A stretch of 64,000 bases of DNA from Cyprinodon diabolis (GCA_030533445.1 CM060080.1:3393552-3457551); one strand, 5' to 3'. Positions 1 through 10,647 are shown, counted from the first letter of the stretch. A program made the numbers and translations. The notes: generated by a model from the sequence alone, not told the origin.

Positions 1-395
1 TGGAGTCGTAACAGGCAGCCCGGGCCACAGGCAGCTACGCTCTACCCCTTCTATTCATTCTAGCTAATCTGAATCGTTCAATTCCATCTGGAGAGCGAGA
101 TCAGCTGTGGTAGTAGCGCTAGACATCTTCCAGAAATGTGAGGAAAACTAGCAGCAGTTCAGTATGAGGCAGTTCAGTGATCAGGAAGAATGAATGGTAG
201 CCGACGCACAGGGATGATGTCATACACACTCCACTTTGTTTCAAAAAAATATAAATATAACAAATATAATGGCGAATGTTGGCGTACCATAAAGAATAAA
301 TGATGAACAGTTTAGTTTGTGCGTTCAAGTCGTTGTCCATAGGTTATATCCAAGTAAAATGAGCTATCTCTATAGTTATGCTGCTATAGGCTTAG
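1..395. other. Unassigned sequence
   Basis: I see no gene or recognisable repeat here apart from short AT-rich runs. The stretch leads into the family A repeat that starts near 396. Confidence 0.5.
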
Positions 396-1057
396 ACTGC
401 TGGAGGACATAGGGACCCCTTTTTCATCATTCTGCTTCATTCTATCTCTATTCTCCCACTCTGCAGAATCTGTTTGTTCAATCTCTAACGTTCTGCTCTC
501 TCTGCTTTTTCTCATAGTAGCTTCATCTGGTCTGTTCCTGTTTGGCTGTGACTCCATCCTGGAGAGAAATATCAGCTGTGCTGCTGCCATCAACACCTTT
601 GTTTCTAGATGTTGGAGATCCGCCTGTTTTCCAGTGTAGTCCTGTTTCTCTGACTGACTAACTGGATGTGCTCTCTTCATCCTCTGACATGGGAGTTGGC
701 TCGGAGCTCGTCTGCCTGGCTGTGTGTTTCCTGGACGGAGCCTCCTTTTACAGCTGCTTTTCTACGTCTGCTTCTGTCCCCTTGAACCCCAGTCGGCCTC
801 AGCAGATGGCCGCTCACACTGAGCCTGGTTCTGCTGGAGGTTTCTTCTTGTTAAAAGGGAGTTTTTCCTCTCCACTGTCGCTACAAGCATGCTTAGTGTG
901 AGGGATTGTATTTGAGTCAATGCAATCAACTGGTTTTCCTTAGAACACTGAATCGGTTTGACTGTATGATCTGTTTGGACTTTAAAGTGTCTTGAGATGA
1001 CATGTGTTGTGAATTTGGCGCTATATAAATAAACTGAATTTAATTTAATTGAATTAA
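396..1057 (+). repeat. Family A interspersed repeat, near full-length copy
   Basis: This 660-bp copy starts at GACTGCTGGAGGACATAGGG and ends in a tail of GAATT-like pentamers after CGCTATATAAATAAACTG. At least four other copies or fragments of the same sequence occur at 15975-17834, 25238-25800, 37988-38890 and 58918-59198, plus a 3' piece at 1191-1306. The pentamer tail and the many 5'-incomplete copies fit a retroposed element, but no reverse transcriptase is present and I cannot name the family. Short open frames across it recur in every copy and are not genes. Confidence 0.85.
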
Positions 1058-1190
1058 CATCTTCCTAACGGAATATCTTCAGAATGGCCCTAAATGACAC
1101 AAAACTCATATGTGTAAGTAGAACATGATGTAATAACATAAAATCAAGACACCAATGTAAAAAAAAAAAAAAAAAAAACGGCATTCCCCT

Positions 1191-1306
1191 TTTATTCAAT
1201 GCAGTTTATTTCTATAGCGCCAATTCACAACACGTCATCTCAAGGCACTTTCCAGTTCACCAGATCAACCAGTCAGATTGATTTAAAGTTTTCTATCTAA
1301 GGAAAG
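1191..1306 (-). repeat. Family A repeat, 3' fragment
   Basis: Matches the last ~115 bp of family A (GTTTATTTCTATAGCGCCAA onward) in reverse orientation. It lies 130 bp after the end of the longer plus-strand copy, after an 18-20 base A-run. Similarity stops abruptly after TTTTCTATCTAAGGAAA. Confidence 0.8.
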
Positions 1307-1377
1307 CAGTTTGTGGGGGTTAGAGCAAAATGCTGCGGAACGTCTTTTATCTGGCACCCGGAAACAACAACACATTA

Positions 1378-1575
1378 AGCTGGACATACACTGTACAATT
1401 TTTTTTGTCCTTTTCTGGACGATTTTCCCGTCGTGCGAGAATTTTTCAATCGGGCCGACTTTCTGCCTGATCGTGCGTCATGCATGGTGTAATATACGCG
1501 GGGTAAGGAGGGACGATTAGCCTCTCACGACCAACTCCCGATCAGGAGAAAATCAAAGATGTCTGAAATTCATTC
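1378..1575. repeat. Family K repeat, copy 1
   Basis: About 190 bp shared with 22156-22365, including the block TCGGGCCGACTTTC and the following CGCGGGGTAA and CAGCCTCT/TAGCCTCT stretches. No coding potential. The class is unknown; the two copies are diverged and differ by indels. Confidence 0.55.
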
Positions 1576-2378
1576 ACCTTCATGCACCCCCCTTTCACTC
1601 AGGTCAGCCAATCAACTGCTTCTTTAGGCATCTAAAGAATCAGGGAGTTGCTGCTTTTTTGTGGCAGCTCCAAAAATCTGGAACAACCTTCCATCGTGCA
1701 TCAAAGAGTCGGCTTATAACACTGCATGAGATGTTGATGTTAGCCTGTAATATGTTTTTTTTTTTAAAGTTGGATTGGATTAACAGCAATATTGAGCAAT
1801 GATTACAGGAAACTGCCTAAGAAAGCAGAGAGACGGGTGACGTCCTCAGAGGAACTCATCACGTTACAAGTGATGGACATGAAACATGAGGCTTGTAGAT
1901 CCTCCTGCCAGTCTCAGCACCTCTTTACGGGTCATCCTCTTTGCGTCTGCACGTCTCGGCTTCTCAGCGGCGGAGACAGCTGTCCCGCTCCGCTCTCAGC
2001 TACATCGCTTTAGTCAGACCCACAACATCAGCAGTCTGGATCTGCTGAATCATTCCCCGTTCTCACGCTACAAGCCCATCCTGCCACGAAGCGCTCAGCC
2101 AAGCACCAGTGTCTGTGTTTGTGTGTGAGACTTGTCACATATTTTGGAGCTCAGATGAAGCCTCTTAGGCAAAGGACGGGAAGCCATCCTTGGGGTGGAT
2201 GCTCTCCCATCCAGGCAGAAACATGTAACCGAAACAAACAACGAACATCCGTCTTCTTCTCAACCTTCACTCCCACACAGTGCATCAGCTGGAGTTCTTA
2301 GTTCAATCAACAGGACAAACCAAAGCCTCCTTCTGTGTCACAGAGCTACCAGTCAGGGAAACCATAAAATGGTTTGAA
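1576..2378. other. Unassigned sequence
   Basis: No gene or repeat identified. Short open frames on both strands have no recognisable domain or splice context. Confidence 0.45.
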
Positions 2379-2402
2379 GCAGTCTTTTTTTTTGCAAATA
2401 AG

Positions 2403-2952
2403 TAAAAAAAAAACAATCCACTGGACTTTTTTCCCAAGTTTGAAGACGTTTCTCTTCCCATCCAGGAAGCTTTTTCAATTAAAAATGTCAGAAATAGCGT
2501 CGAGTTCGAAGCTTTATACAGTAGCCCAACAAAGTGTTGTTTTTGCTTAGAAAATATGCAAATTAAAAGGTACGAACGGGGCCCCCACCTTTGGAATGGG
2601 GGTCGTTTAGCTTCTTTGTTAGCCTGCAATGCTCCGTACCTGTCTATGTCTCTGAAAGGGGGGTCGTTAAAGGGAATTGTTTGCCTGGCTCCAGCAAAGT
2701 TGGGCTACTCCATAAAGCCTGGAATTCAACGCTATTTCTGACATTTAGAATTGTAAAAGCTTCCTGGATGGGAAGCGAAATGTCTTCAAACTTGGAAACA
2801 AAGTCCACTGGATTGTTTTTTAAATTTATTGGAATCCCCAAAGTCACTGATATTTCAGCAATCCCTCCTGCTGGTCACACGTGTGTAGCAACCCAAGTGG
2901 ATTGTTTTTTAATTTCTGTGGAATAACTATGACCTGGATGACTGAGATCTTC
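2403..2952. mobile_element. Family G foldback element, copy 1
   Basis: The two ends are inverted copies of each other. The left arm (about 2409-2520) reads AATCCACTGGACTTT then CCCATCCAGGAAGC; the right arm (about 2720-2818) reads GCTTCCTGGATGGGAAGC then AAAGTCCACTGGATTG. The middle carries a conserved GGTCGTTTAGCTTCTTTGTT block. Flanks are similar: CTTTTTTTTTGCAAATAAGTAA before the element and CTTTTTTTGCAAATAGTAA after it, a probable target duplication of 15 bp or more, longer than usual for DNA transposons. Related copies lie at 8937, 32372, 38033, 45280 and 53706. A Penelope-like retroelement origin is possible but unproven. Confidence 0.7.
2824..2897. mobile_element. 74-bp insert flanked by 15-bp direct repeats
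   Basis: The sequence TGGATTGTTTTTTAA occurs at 2809-2823 and again exactly at 2898-2912. It brackets 74 bp that are absent from the other copies of the family G right arm. This is what a small insertion with target-site duplication looks like. The insert has no terminal inverted repeat and no match elsewhere in the window. Confidence 0.6.
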
Positions 2953-2975
2953 AGCAGCTTTTTTTGCAAATAGTA

Positions 2976-3749
2976 ATCTGTAAAGCGTGGCATAGGTTTG
3001 TATACAGCTCTGTCGTATTAAGTGTTTTTGTTCCTGACAGGTTTGCACACGTGGAAAACTATTTCAGCTAGGAGTAGAAATCGATCAGAGATCGATCTAT
3101 GAGCTCTAATGCAGCCTGGTTATAAGCCCTAGAATGAAACGACAGGTTTTCTTCCTTTTATGGTATGATCATGAATATTTAGATGAGCTCTGCTCTGATT
3201 GGTCGGTTTATAACGAGCGAAGCTGCTGAGCAAAGACGCATCATAGCAACAAGCACTCACTCACTGAAACATCAGATTGTAGATATGGTAGGGGGACCAG
3301 ATGGCCTCTTTTTCCCGGACATGTCCTACTTTTTATACATAAAAAAATGTCTGCGGGGAATTTAAACATCGTCCAGAATTTTGGCCGACTACAGTGCACT
3401 TTATTCTCGTAATTTTATTACTTTATTCCCGTAATTGTATGTCTTTATTCTCGTAATTTTTTTACTTTCAAACAATAAATAAAATTGATGTGTGAACTGA
3501 GCTAACATGACAAGCGTTAGTGCGCCACCTGCTGGCCGGGAGGACTTAAACTGCCCTCACCTTCAAGTCTTATGTTCTCTCAGGCTTGTGGTTCATTGAG
3601 ATAATGGTTTATTTTAGTGTTTTTCTTCTGTTTTTAGCACAGTCTGAACTTTGGATTAATTTCTTAGAACTCCATTAATATTTTCCAGTTTTGATGCTCA
3701 TTGAATTTTGAAATAGTTTGGAAACTTGACTCTTTAACCTCTCTGGAGT
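2976..3749. other. Unassigned sequence with a few element-C-like units
   Basis: No gene seen. At about 3404-3470 there are three imperfect units of CTTTATTCTCGTAAT, the same motif that fills element C at 61.7-63.7 kb. They are probably a relic of that family. Confidence 0.45.
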
Positions 3750-4062
3750 TAAGCTGGAAAAGTCCTGGGAAAAAAATGGAAATCTAGATAAGTCTTTTTT
3801 TCTTAAAATAAGTGCATTTGTTCCTGGAATTAGGAGGTAAAAGAGACATTTTGCCAATGGAACAAGACAATTTACACTTTAAATAAGACAATGTGTGCAA
3901 TTGTGTTTTTATTATTTAAAGTGCATGTTATCTAATTATCTAATCTTAAGAGTAAAAATGCTCATTCCATTGGCAAACTATCCAATTTACCTACTCAAAT
4001 TAAGAGTAAATACACTTAATTTGAGACATTTTGAGTTATTTCTAGATGGTTTTTCCAGTGTA
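3750..4062. mobile_element. Small MITE, family H copy 1
   Basis: About 310 bp, ending in GGTTTTTCCAGTGTA and starting near GCTGGAAAAGTCC, so the ends are roughly inverted (CACTGGAAAAA type). The interior block CTCATTCCATTGGCAAA with ACCTACTCAAATTAAG is shared with 22897-23152. AT-rich and non-coding. Confidence 0.6.
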
Positions 4063-5640
4063 TGGGCCTTTAAATCCCTGTATAGGTCGATTTTTACTAT
4101 TTTATTTTTTCAACCTGTTTTCTTTGATCAAAATCATCAGTATTAATAAATTCTGGGTGAAGAGGCGCATCGTTAAGCAGTAGTATTGATGGATCCTCAC
4201 CGACCCTGGTTCTGACTTCAGGGATATTTCCTCAGCCTGGTAACAACGGGAACCAAAGGAAATCTCACCGCTCAGTGTGAAGGTTTGTAAAACCCGATGA
4301 ACTCAGTGTTTGATTGGAATCACTCAGAGTGCTAATTGCATCAGGTGAGGATGACGATGGCCCATTACTCCACAGAACCCCTCCCCAAGTAAACCAGACC
4401 CCCCCAATGGCGTCTCACGTTGTCCTCCGATCCCTGCTTAAAGCACAGCAGCTATCACACCTTAGAACAGTTTCTGTCCACTTCTAGTCCTGACATGTAC
4501 CAACCACGCTCTGCGTGTTCAGGCCCAAAACAACGCTGCAACTGCAGCAAAGACAATCAATGGAGCGAGTAAGCCTGGAAAAGAAAGAACCACCTCATGA
4601 CAGACTGAACCGTTAACCCGGGTGCAGGAAGGAAAACATTTTCAGACAGATAACAAGTGAGAGCATGAAGGAAGAGGAAGCAAAGACCTCATGTTCCATT
4701 TTCTTTCAGTGGAGAACATTTCATGGCCTTAAATCCCATCCTGGCTTTCAGTGGCCAGGCGGGCCTCGTTTGCAAGGGAGCCCATTTCCTGTGTGTGATT
4801 AGGGGAGAGCGAGCAGGCCTGTGTGTGTGTGTGTGTGTGTGCTAGGGGCTGCAGTCCAGCATGGTCTGTGGTTGTTTTGTCTGCTAAAGAGGAAAGGAAT
4901 TCCCAAATCAAACACAGCGAACAGAACACAGAGCGAGACCCAGAAACGAGCAAAAGATGGGGGAAAAAAATGGATAAACTGTGAAGAGAGAGACGAATAA
5001 AGGTTATTTAGATCATGGAAGTGGTTATAAAAATATGGAGGATCAGAAAATTGTTTTCACTTACTGAGATCAGCAAACAGCATTCCTCCTGCTGCCATTT
5101 GCATTCCAGCAGCGCAGCAAGGTGAGGAAAAAACTCTGCCTTCAAGCTGAAGAAGCCGTCGCATGGAAAAACCATTTACCTCCTCAACTTCACAATGAAC
5201 CTGAAGAACCTGCCCTAATATTTAATAGCTTCGCTCTAAAAGAAACAAACGGCCGGGACATTCCCACGCTGCCATCGATTTACGGGCAGCTCCTCATTAT
5301 TCAGAGCCAGTGACAGCTAACAATGTCACAGAACAGCTTTGGTGGCTTCGTCACACAGCAGGGCTGCAGAGGGACAGCCAAGCACGTCAACTCAGCACAG
5401 TCTAGGAGACGCAACATGTGTCGGATATCGCCGGCGTTCACTTCATCAGGACAACTCCCTTCAAACATCTAGCGTAGGAATGTTCATGAGGCTCTCTGCG
5501 AGCCTTTCAGGGATGCAAACGGGGTCATCGCTTTAGAGATCAGAGCTTGAAGCGAGTCTGGGACTTTCAGGTTTTGCCTGGAGACACGAAAAGCAGCCCT
5601 GATAGAGGTTAGCCGAGCTTACAGGGAAAATATCAGCCTT
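4063..5640. other. Unassigned, apparently single-copy sequence
   Basis: No repeat family recurs here apart from a short GT microsatellite (4818-4841). No exon with convincing splice sites was recognised. It could be intron or intergenic sequence of the minus-strand gene suspected at 37 kb. Confidence 0.4.
4818..4841. repeat. (GT)n microsatellite
   Basis: About 11 uninterrupted GT dinucleotides. Confidence 0.9.
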
Positions 5641-5761
5641 ATCTAGAGCAGGGGTTCCCAACATGGCGGTCAGGACCCCAGAGAGGTAAATGGAGGATAT
5701 AAAACACATTAGAACATTTCATAAATATTGTATATTTATTTATTATTACTGCATTGTTCAA

Positions 5762-5855
5762 TTAATTGAACTTTATTGATCTCACGTGGGATAAATGTGC
5801 ATTTAGCCCATCCCCTTGGGGAGCAGTGGGCTGCCATTGTGTGGCGCCCGGGGAC
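5762..5855 (-). repeat. SINE 3' fragment
   Basis: On the minus strand this contains GGCGCCACACAATGGCAGC and CCACTGCTCC, matching the body of the tRNA-derived SINE at 21276-21600. The tRNA-like head is missing. Confidence 0.6.
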
Positions 5856-6089
5856 AATCGGGGTGTAAAGGCCAATTTATGCTTCTGACGCATAGCCTCT
5901 GCAACCATCAAATCTGCGTCTCTCTCAAAAAAATCCTGACTACGAGTCGGACGGTCACGAACCCGCACAGTCCTCAAGCGGAAGTGTGCTGACCATAAGG
6001 AAGCTGTGATTGGTCCTTGGTATGCCTTTCCAGCTGTCTGTGTGGTCGTCCTTCTCGATTTGGTGCCGGGGCGCGCCATTTAAAAAAAA

Positions 6090-6179
6090 ATGAGGAACAA
6101 CTACGACGAAAGGTTAACTGAGGAGGTTCTGAAGTACAATCCGTCAAAGTTCTCCAATAGGCTTCCCCTTGCACCCTAG
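6090..6179 (+). pseudogene. MADF-like transposon ORF fragment
   Basis: A 29-codon open stretch starting at ATG and ending in TAG encodes MRNNYDERLTEEVLKYNPSK and a short tail. The DERLTEEVLKY pattern resembles the start of MADF/Myb-like DNA-binding proteins encoded by PIF/Harbinger elements, in which a hydrophobic-acidic helix precedes the core of the domain. Only the first helix is present, and the sequence following the stop shows no continuation. The GC-richer flank on the left (about 5870-6080) is probably part of the same non-autonomous element. The similarity is short, so this is a tentative call. Confidence 0.3.
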
Positions 6180-6344
6180 AATGGCTTCACAGTAGATTGG
6201 ATTGGACTTATCTAATAAATAATTCAAATATTAAATATGTTATTATATTTGATTTAAATAAAACTACCATTTAAAATAAGTGCATTTTTTAGGGTTCTCC
6301 GTCTTGTTGCATAGTGATTTTCTGTGTCAGAGGCTGTAACTCTT

Positions 6345-6741
6345 TAACCTGACTCCACCAGATGGATTTGCTCCGCATATCCATCTGGAAACCTTCCGTT
6401 GAAGTAATCTTGGGAAGGGGCGAAAATACTGGTTAGCTGATTGGCCTATGTTGGTGACAGACGGGCCAAATAAACCAATCAGATCAACGAAGCATATGAC
6501 GTACTAACAGAGTGACGACGAAGAGGAGCCAAATGATAGATCAAACTCTTGCCGAAACCAGTCGGGAGAAGAGCAAAAACATATTTTCCTCTGAGAAAAG
6601 CCTCCAGAGCAGTGTTTTGCTCTTCTTTCAGTGAAGAAATACTCTGTAATTCCGATAAAACTTGCTCGATAGCCACGCTAACGCTAGTTTCATCGGCTGA
6701 AGCCGCCATGTTCTTTAGACTGAACTGTCGCGCTTCTCGTT
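6345..6741 (-). mobile_element. Family F non-autonomous element, copy 1 (truncated)
   Basis: This shares about 390 bp with 19311-19849, starting at TAACCTGACTCC(A/G)CCAGATGG. The match stops after CGCTTCTCGTTG, so the distal ~110 bp seen in copy 2 are lost. It carries a helicase gene fragment on the minus strand. Confidence 0.7.
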
Positions 6742-6757
6742 GACAAAAGGTTATCAC
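6479..6757 (-). pseudogene. RecQ-like helicase N-terminal fragment inside family F
   Basis: A 92-codon open frame contains EEQNTALEAFLRGK, then FALLPTGFGKSLIYHLAP. The second segment is a Walker A motif (helicase motif I, xxxxTGxGKS) in the context typical of RecQ-type ATP-dependent DNA helicases, where a Q-motif-like stretch precedes it and SLIYQ-type residues follow. Motifs Ia to VI are absent, so it cannot be a working helicase. The same fragment, with GFSKS instead of GFGKS, is in copy 2 at 19.5 kb. It is best read as a captured gene piece or the relic of a helicase-coding autonomous relative. Confidence 0.6.
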
Positions 6758-6922
6758 AACATCAAATCTACAATTAATTTAATAGCATCTGAACAGACTT
6801 TAAAAAGGAACAGACCGCCTTCTGATTAGGTAGCTTGTTGTAAAGGGATGAGATTCCACCAAAAATCTATGGTTTTGTTGTTGTTTTTTTCAAACCAAAA
6901 TTTTGATTTAAAGGTATAGAGG

Positions 6923-7853
6923 TAGGGGTGTAAATAATAATGGTTTTGTATCGATGCATCGATCCAACAGCCGACGATCCGATGCATCGATACGTCTGCA
7001 AGAGAATCGATTCATGTCTTTTTTTTCCTCCGGTCTATTTTTATCCATTTACTCCTGGGCGTAATTCTCCCTCCCGTGCTGCGGTGGCGCTAAACCTATT
7101 TTGCCCTCCTACTTCGCTTCCTGGTTATACTCTTACAGCAGTGTGTTGCAGTGAGCTGGATGCAGACATTTTTAAATTATGCTCAATATTGAAGCGTGGT
7201 CTGCGCTACACGCTGTGGGTCTAGATACGGCCGAGGCGGCAAGGAAGTGGGGGCGAGTTTAGTCCGACGACGGAGGGACATGAGGGCCAAAAAGAGCGGA
7301 GATCCAGGTGGAAAAAGGGTCCCAGCGTTCTCGCGCACCTCACTCTTCTAGCTGGTCAAACTTCATGAGTTGTTTTCCGCAATTTCGGTCATAAAAATAA
7401 AACAAGCCGGCCTCCTGTCTGCGGCGCTGTCTGCGGTCAGCTACAATTTGGGAGAGGAGCAGCGGAGCGTCTGTGGAGGGGGGGGGACGTGTGGAGCCGA
7501 GGTATTGCATTGCACTCATTGCACTGATTTAATGCAGTATTTTTTGATGCAAAGCCTTTCAGAATCTATAACACAGGGGGATTATTATTTTTCAGTGAAT
7601 GAGGTTTTAATAGGAATAGGTGGAGGACAACTTTTCTACTTCTGTTATTTGCTGTTGTTTCTCAAAAAAAAGCATAATATTACAGCTTTCATTGATTTAT
7701 TTCAAATGTGAAACATTGTCTAGCCTGTAAGGTAAAAAAAAAAAAATCGAATCGTATCATGGTGTATTCTTGAGTATCAAAAATAATCGAATCGTTGGGT
7801 CAGGAAATCGATACTGAATCGAATCGTCGTGATGGATGTGATTTGCACCCCTA
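6923..7853. mobile_element. Non-autonomous hAT element (hAT-3)
   Basis: The 931-bp element has ends TAGGGGTGTAAAT and ATTTGCACCCCTA, and is flanked by the exact 8-bp duplication TATAGAGG (6915-6922 and 7854-7861). Eight-bp duplications and TAGGG/CAGGG-type ends are the hAT hallmark. No transposase is left. Subterminal ATCGAT/AATCGA-rich stretches occur on both sides. Confidence 0.88.
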
Positions 7854-7956
7854 TATAGAGGACAATCTTTTATTTCTGGGTGGATCATCTAAATAAGGGG
7901 TCCTCCTAACTGTCAATCATTCTGGTGATATGTTTACATAAGGCCGTCCTACATGT

Positions 7957-8082
7957 TGGATCGCCAACTTGAAGAGGGAGGATTTGCCATCGAACTTCTG
8001 GCCAGAGAAAAAACCCGTAATATGTAGCCAACATTTGGAAGAAGAATGTTTTCAAGATGACTTGGATAATAGCGCGTTGTGA
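7957..8082 (+). pseudogene. THAP domain C-terminal half in element E4
   Basis: In one frame this reads WIANLKREDLPSNFWPEKKP and continues through VICSQHLEEECF to a stop. The W...R.....P......CSxH pattern is the second half of a THAP zinc finger (C2-CH), including the C-x2-H ligands. The N-terminal C-x4-C half is missing in this copy. The same segment is in copies E1, E2 and E3. Confidence 0.6.
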
Positions 8083-8250
8083 CAAACACCAGATACAGCA
8101 CTGGGACTTGATCAACAGCCGATACCGCACCGTGACGTCACAAACCGGTGGCAAATTAATCTTAATTAAATACAGTTTAAACAGTATGAAATAATTTCAT
8201 ATTCAGGGTACTTTCTGAAGTTTGTATTCTCAATGTGAGCTACTTTAAAC

Positions 8251-8936
8251 CCTTAGCATTAAACAGTGAAACTGGTGAACCTTCCTCCCATTTTGCTTCT
8301 AAGGTTGATTGTATAAAACTACTGTATTAAAACTTTTTTTTTATTTTTATGCGCACCGAGCCTCCAGGTTCAATTACCAAACACTTCCTTGTTTTGTGTG
8401 CATGCTGGACTCTGCCCTTGCAGGAGTGAAGTCATTCCATGACTGGCAGAGCAGAATTGATAGGCCGCTATTGTTTCCTTTTAAGGGCTTCTGTGACTTT
8501 AATGCTTGGCATGGCTGGGAGTACAGATGCAAACGGCTGGCAGGAGGGATAAAACACTCATTCAAGCACATTCCTCCGTGGTCCACACCTAGAGTTGGAA
8601 AGGGAGCAAATCTGTAAGTTACACAGGATAAGAAAGATTCAAAGCCAAGAATGTCTGTGATTGCTCAAAACTTTCCTTTTTTATACTTTATTTGAACTGC
8701 CTGGGAGGCGTTAAGGAAGCAGATGGACACCAAAAGTCATAACTATGAATAAAAAGTATTACCAGAAGGAGAAAATGCCACAAGCAGCAAGCTTTTCCTT
8801 TGTTTCAGAGAACATCTGTCTCAACAGATATAAAATCACACGGTTATAAGGAAGAAACTAGGTACACCCCCGCCTCAGGGAAATCCAAGCAACTGATCAT
8901 CGACAGGGAAAAGCAGAAACTTTTAAAAGGTGCCAA
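8251..8936. other. Unassigned sequence
   Basis: No repeat or gene recognised. Two open frames of 70-100 codons overlap on opposite strands (8309-8617) and show no domain. Confidence 0.4.
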
Positions 8937-9057
8937 AAATCTAGCCATTAATTCCCTCTAACGACCCCCCTTTCAGAGACATAGACAGGTATGGGGCATT
9001 GCAGGCTAACAAAGAAGCTAAACGACCCCCATTCCAAAGGGGGGGGACCTGTTTATC
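8937..9057. repeat. Family G fragment (central block)
   Basis: Matches the middle of family G: CGACCCCCCTTTCAGAGACA and AACAAAGAAGCTAAACGACC. Neither inverted arm is present. Confidence 0.7.
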
Positions 9058-9211
9058 CGTTTCAATCGGTCTTTGACAGTGTACGTCACTTCCGCAAAAG
9101 CGCAATGCATTTAGGGTAGATAGCGCCATTTCTGTGGTGAAGAGACAGAAGCAACAAACAAAAGAAAACTAACAGAGAGTAGAAGTGTTCTAGTTGCTTC
9201 CTTTGGAAATA

Positions 9212-9443
9212 ATGGGACACTAGTGCTGCGTCAAAGGATGCAATAGTAATTCTAAACAGAAAACAGCAGATGGGGCCTTACGGTTTTTCGTATTCCCCAC
9301 TTGGGAAAAAAAATACGGACCGCAGACAGAGGACTTAACAAAGAGGCGTCGGGCTGCATGGGTCGCTGCTGTAAGAAGGAAAGACATCACGTTCCATAAA
9401 ATATCTCCTCATGCTCGTGTTTGCTCTCGGCATTTTCACAAAG
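9212..9443 (+). pseudogene. THAP zinc-finger exon 1 (stop at codon 4)
   Basis: Starts ATG GGA CAC TAG, then stays open for 73 codons. The open part has CCVKGC, FFVFPTWEKKYG, RRAAWVAAVRRKDI and RVCSRHFHK, which is a complete THAP C2-CH zinc-finger pattern (C-x4-C, a conserved W, C-x2-HF). THAP domains bind specific DNA and occur in cellular regulators and in P-, Kolobok- and Harbinger-type transposon proteins. The exon ends at CACAAAG|GTAAGTC, a strong splice donor, after one base of a split codon. The in-frame TAG directly before the first zinc ligand suggests a dead gene unless another start is used. Confidence 0.65.
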
Positions 9444-9992
9444 GTAAGTCCTTATAAATATACACTAATAGAAATCAACACGCTGAAATGGTTTGCTTAT
9501 AAAGTTGCAGGAGTTCATGTAAACCTACTGAAACATGCTGTGGAAGAGAAGCGGAAAGTGATGTTTGTTTTGTTTAGTTCTTTTTTAGACCGCTAAAATT
9601 TAATAAATAATGCATTCTCTGTATATAATCATTTACACAATCTGCAATACAAATATATATTTTTAAATGAATAAATATATATAAATACACTGTACATATA
9701 AAAACACTGTACATACCCACTCGTCAGCCAACTCACTGTATTTATTCATCCTGTGCAATCTATTATTATAATCCTTTGTTCGTCTGTAAGCTTTTCAGTT
9801 TATTTATTTACCTCTGGCCTTACTAGTCCGATGTACTTGTGCTGTTTCGGTATAGCAAATTTCCCCACTGTGGGACACATAAGGTTATCTTATTTTATTA
9901 CACATCTAATCTAATGGGCTCTGTTATTAAGGTGCTTTATATAGTGTTTGGAATAGATGTGTAAAACACTCAACCTTTCATCTACTTTGCAG
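9444..9992 (+). other. Intron of the THAP pseudogene
   Basis: Bounded by GTAAGT and a pyrimidine-rich acceptor, TTTCATCTACTTTGCAG. The interior is AT-rich. The part around 9690-9890 (with CAAATTTCCCCACTGTGGGA) resembles the 3' tail of a LINE or SINE. Confidence 0.6.
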
Positions 9993-10279
9993 GTCAACCC
10001 GCATATGAGATGATGGAGACTGACCCAGACTGGGCTCCATCCCTGCATCTGGGCCACACTGACATCAAACCAACAGACACAGACCGCTCTTTAAGATGTG
10101 GTTATCGGGAACAGCTGAAAAAGAATGCCCTGCAAGCAACTGAAACGGGGCTCCATCAGGCTGATGAAATCCTTGAGCGACAGGATGAAGTTACACATGA
10201 GGCGACAGAGAACCCTAACCAGCAACAGACTGACACGCAGAAGGCTGCTGAAAACGAGAATAGAGTAATAAAATTATGA
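9993..10279 (+). pseudogene. THAP gene exon 2, truncated by element C
   Basis: The split codon joins exon 1 in frame and reads GQPAYEMMETDPDWAPSLHL then GHTDIK. A short (G)xPA...DPDW.P(S/T)L.LGH segment after the THAP finger is what I recall from THAP proteins linked to Harbinger-type DDE transposases in fish. A charged, glutamine-rich region follows. The frame runs into element C near 10260 and stops at 10279 within C-derived sequence (RVIKL, stop). The original C-terminus, where any nuclease domain would be, is therefore missing. Confidence 0.6.
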
Positions 10280-10647
10280 GAATAAAGTCATAAAATTACA
10301 AAGATAAAGTTGTATTTTATGACAACTCTTCCAAGAAGCCCTTTCTTCCATAAATGAGGAATGTGGAGCATCATGTGAAGTTCTACTTTAGCATCGGTTT
10401 GACAAATCAGGAAATCTTTTAGCAGCAGCATCAAACTGGGCAGGATGTCAAAGTGGACTCTGGTTGCTGATTGGTGGAGCTGGTTGGCTGTCATCTGGTG
10501 GGCGGAGCGCCAAGCTTTCTTTCTGAAACAGGTTGTGGTGTGATGACTTCATTCTCGTTATTTTTCAACTTTATTCTCATAATATTACGACTTTGTTCTA
10601 AAAAAAAAAAAATAAAAAAAAAATCCAATCCTCTAGCCTGGCACTAA
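10258..10647. mobile_element. TIR element C, compact copy (C1)
   Basis: About 390 bp. It shares the core GAAGCCCTTTCTTCC...GGAATGTGGAGCATCATG and TCTGGTGGGCGGAGC with 61714-63743. The right end is CTCTAGCCTGGCACTAA, matching the terminal repeat of C2. The left terminal repeat appears to be missing. Only two or three motif units flank the core on each side, whereas C2 has about 70 on its right. Confidence 0.75.

Larger units (their letters stand above)
6912..8250. mobile_element. Family E (TTAA/THAP) element, copy 4, split by a hAT
   Basis: The left end follows a TTAA (6908-6911) and starts AGGTATAGAGGAC. The right part (8130-8250) matches the left flank of copy E2 in reverse, including TTTCTGAAGTTTGTA and GAGCTACTTTAAA. 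The middle carries the THAP remnant at 7957-8082. A 931-bp hAT with its target duplication sits at 6923-7853. The left half differs from the other E copies, so this is a separate subfamily or a recombinant. Confidence 0.55.
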
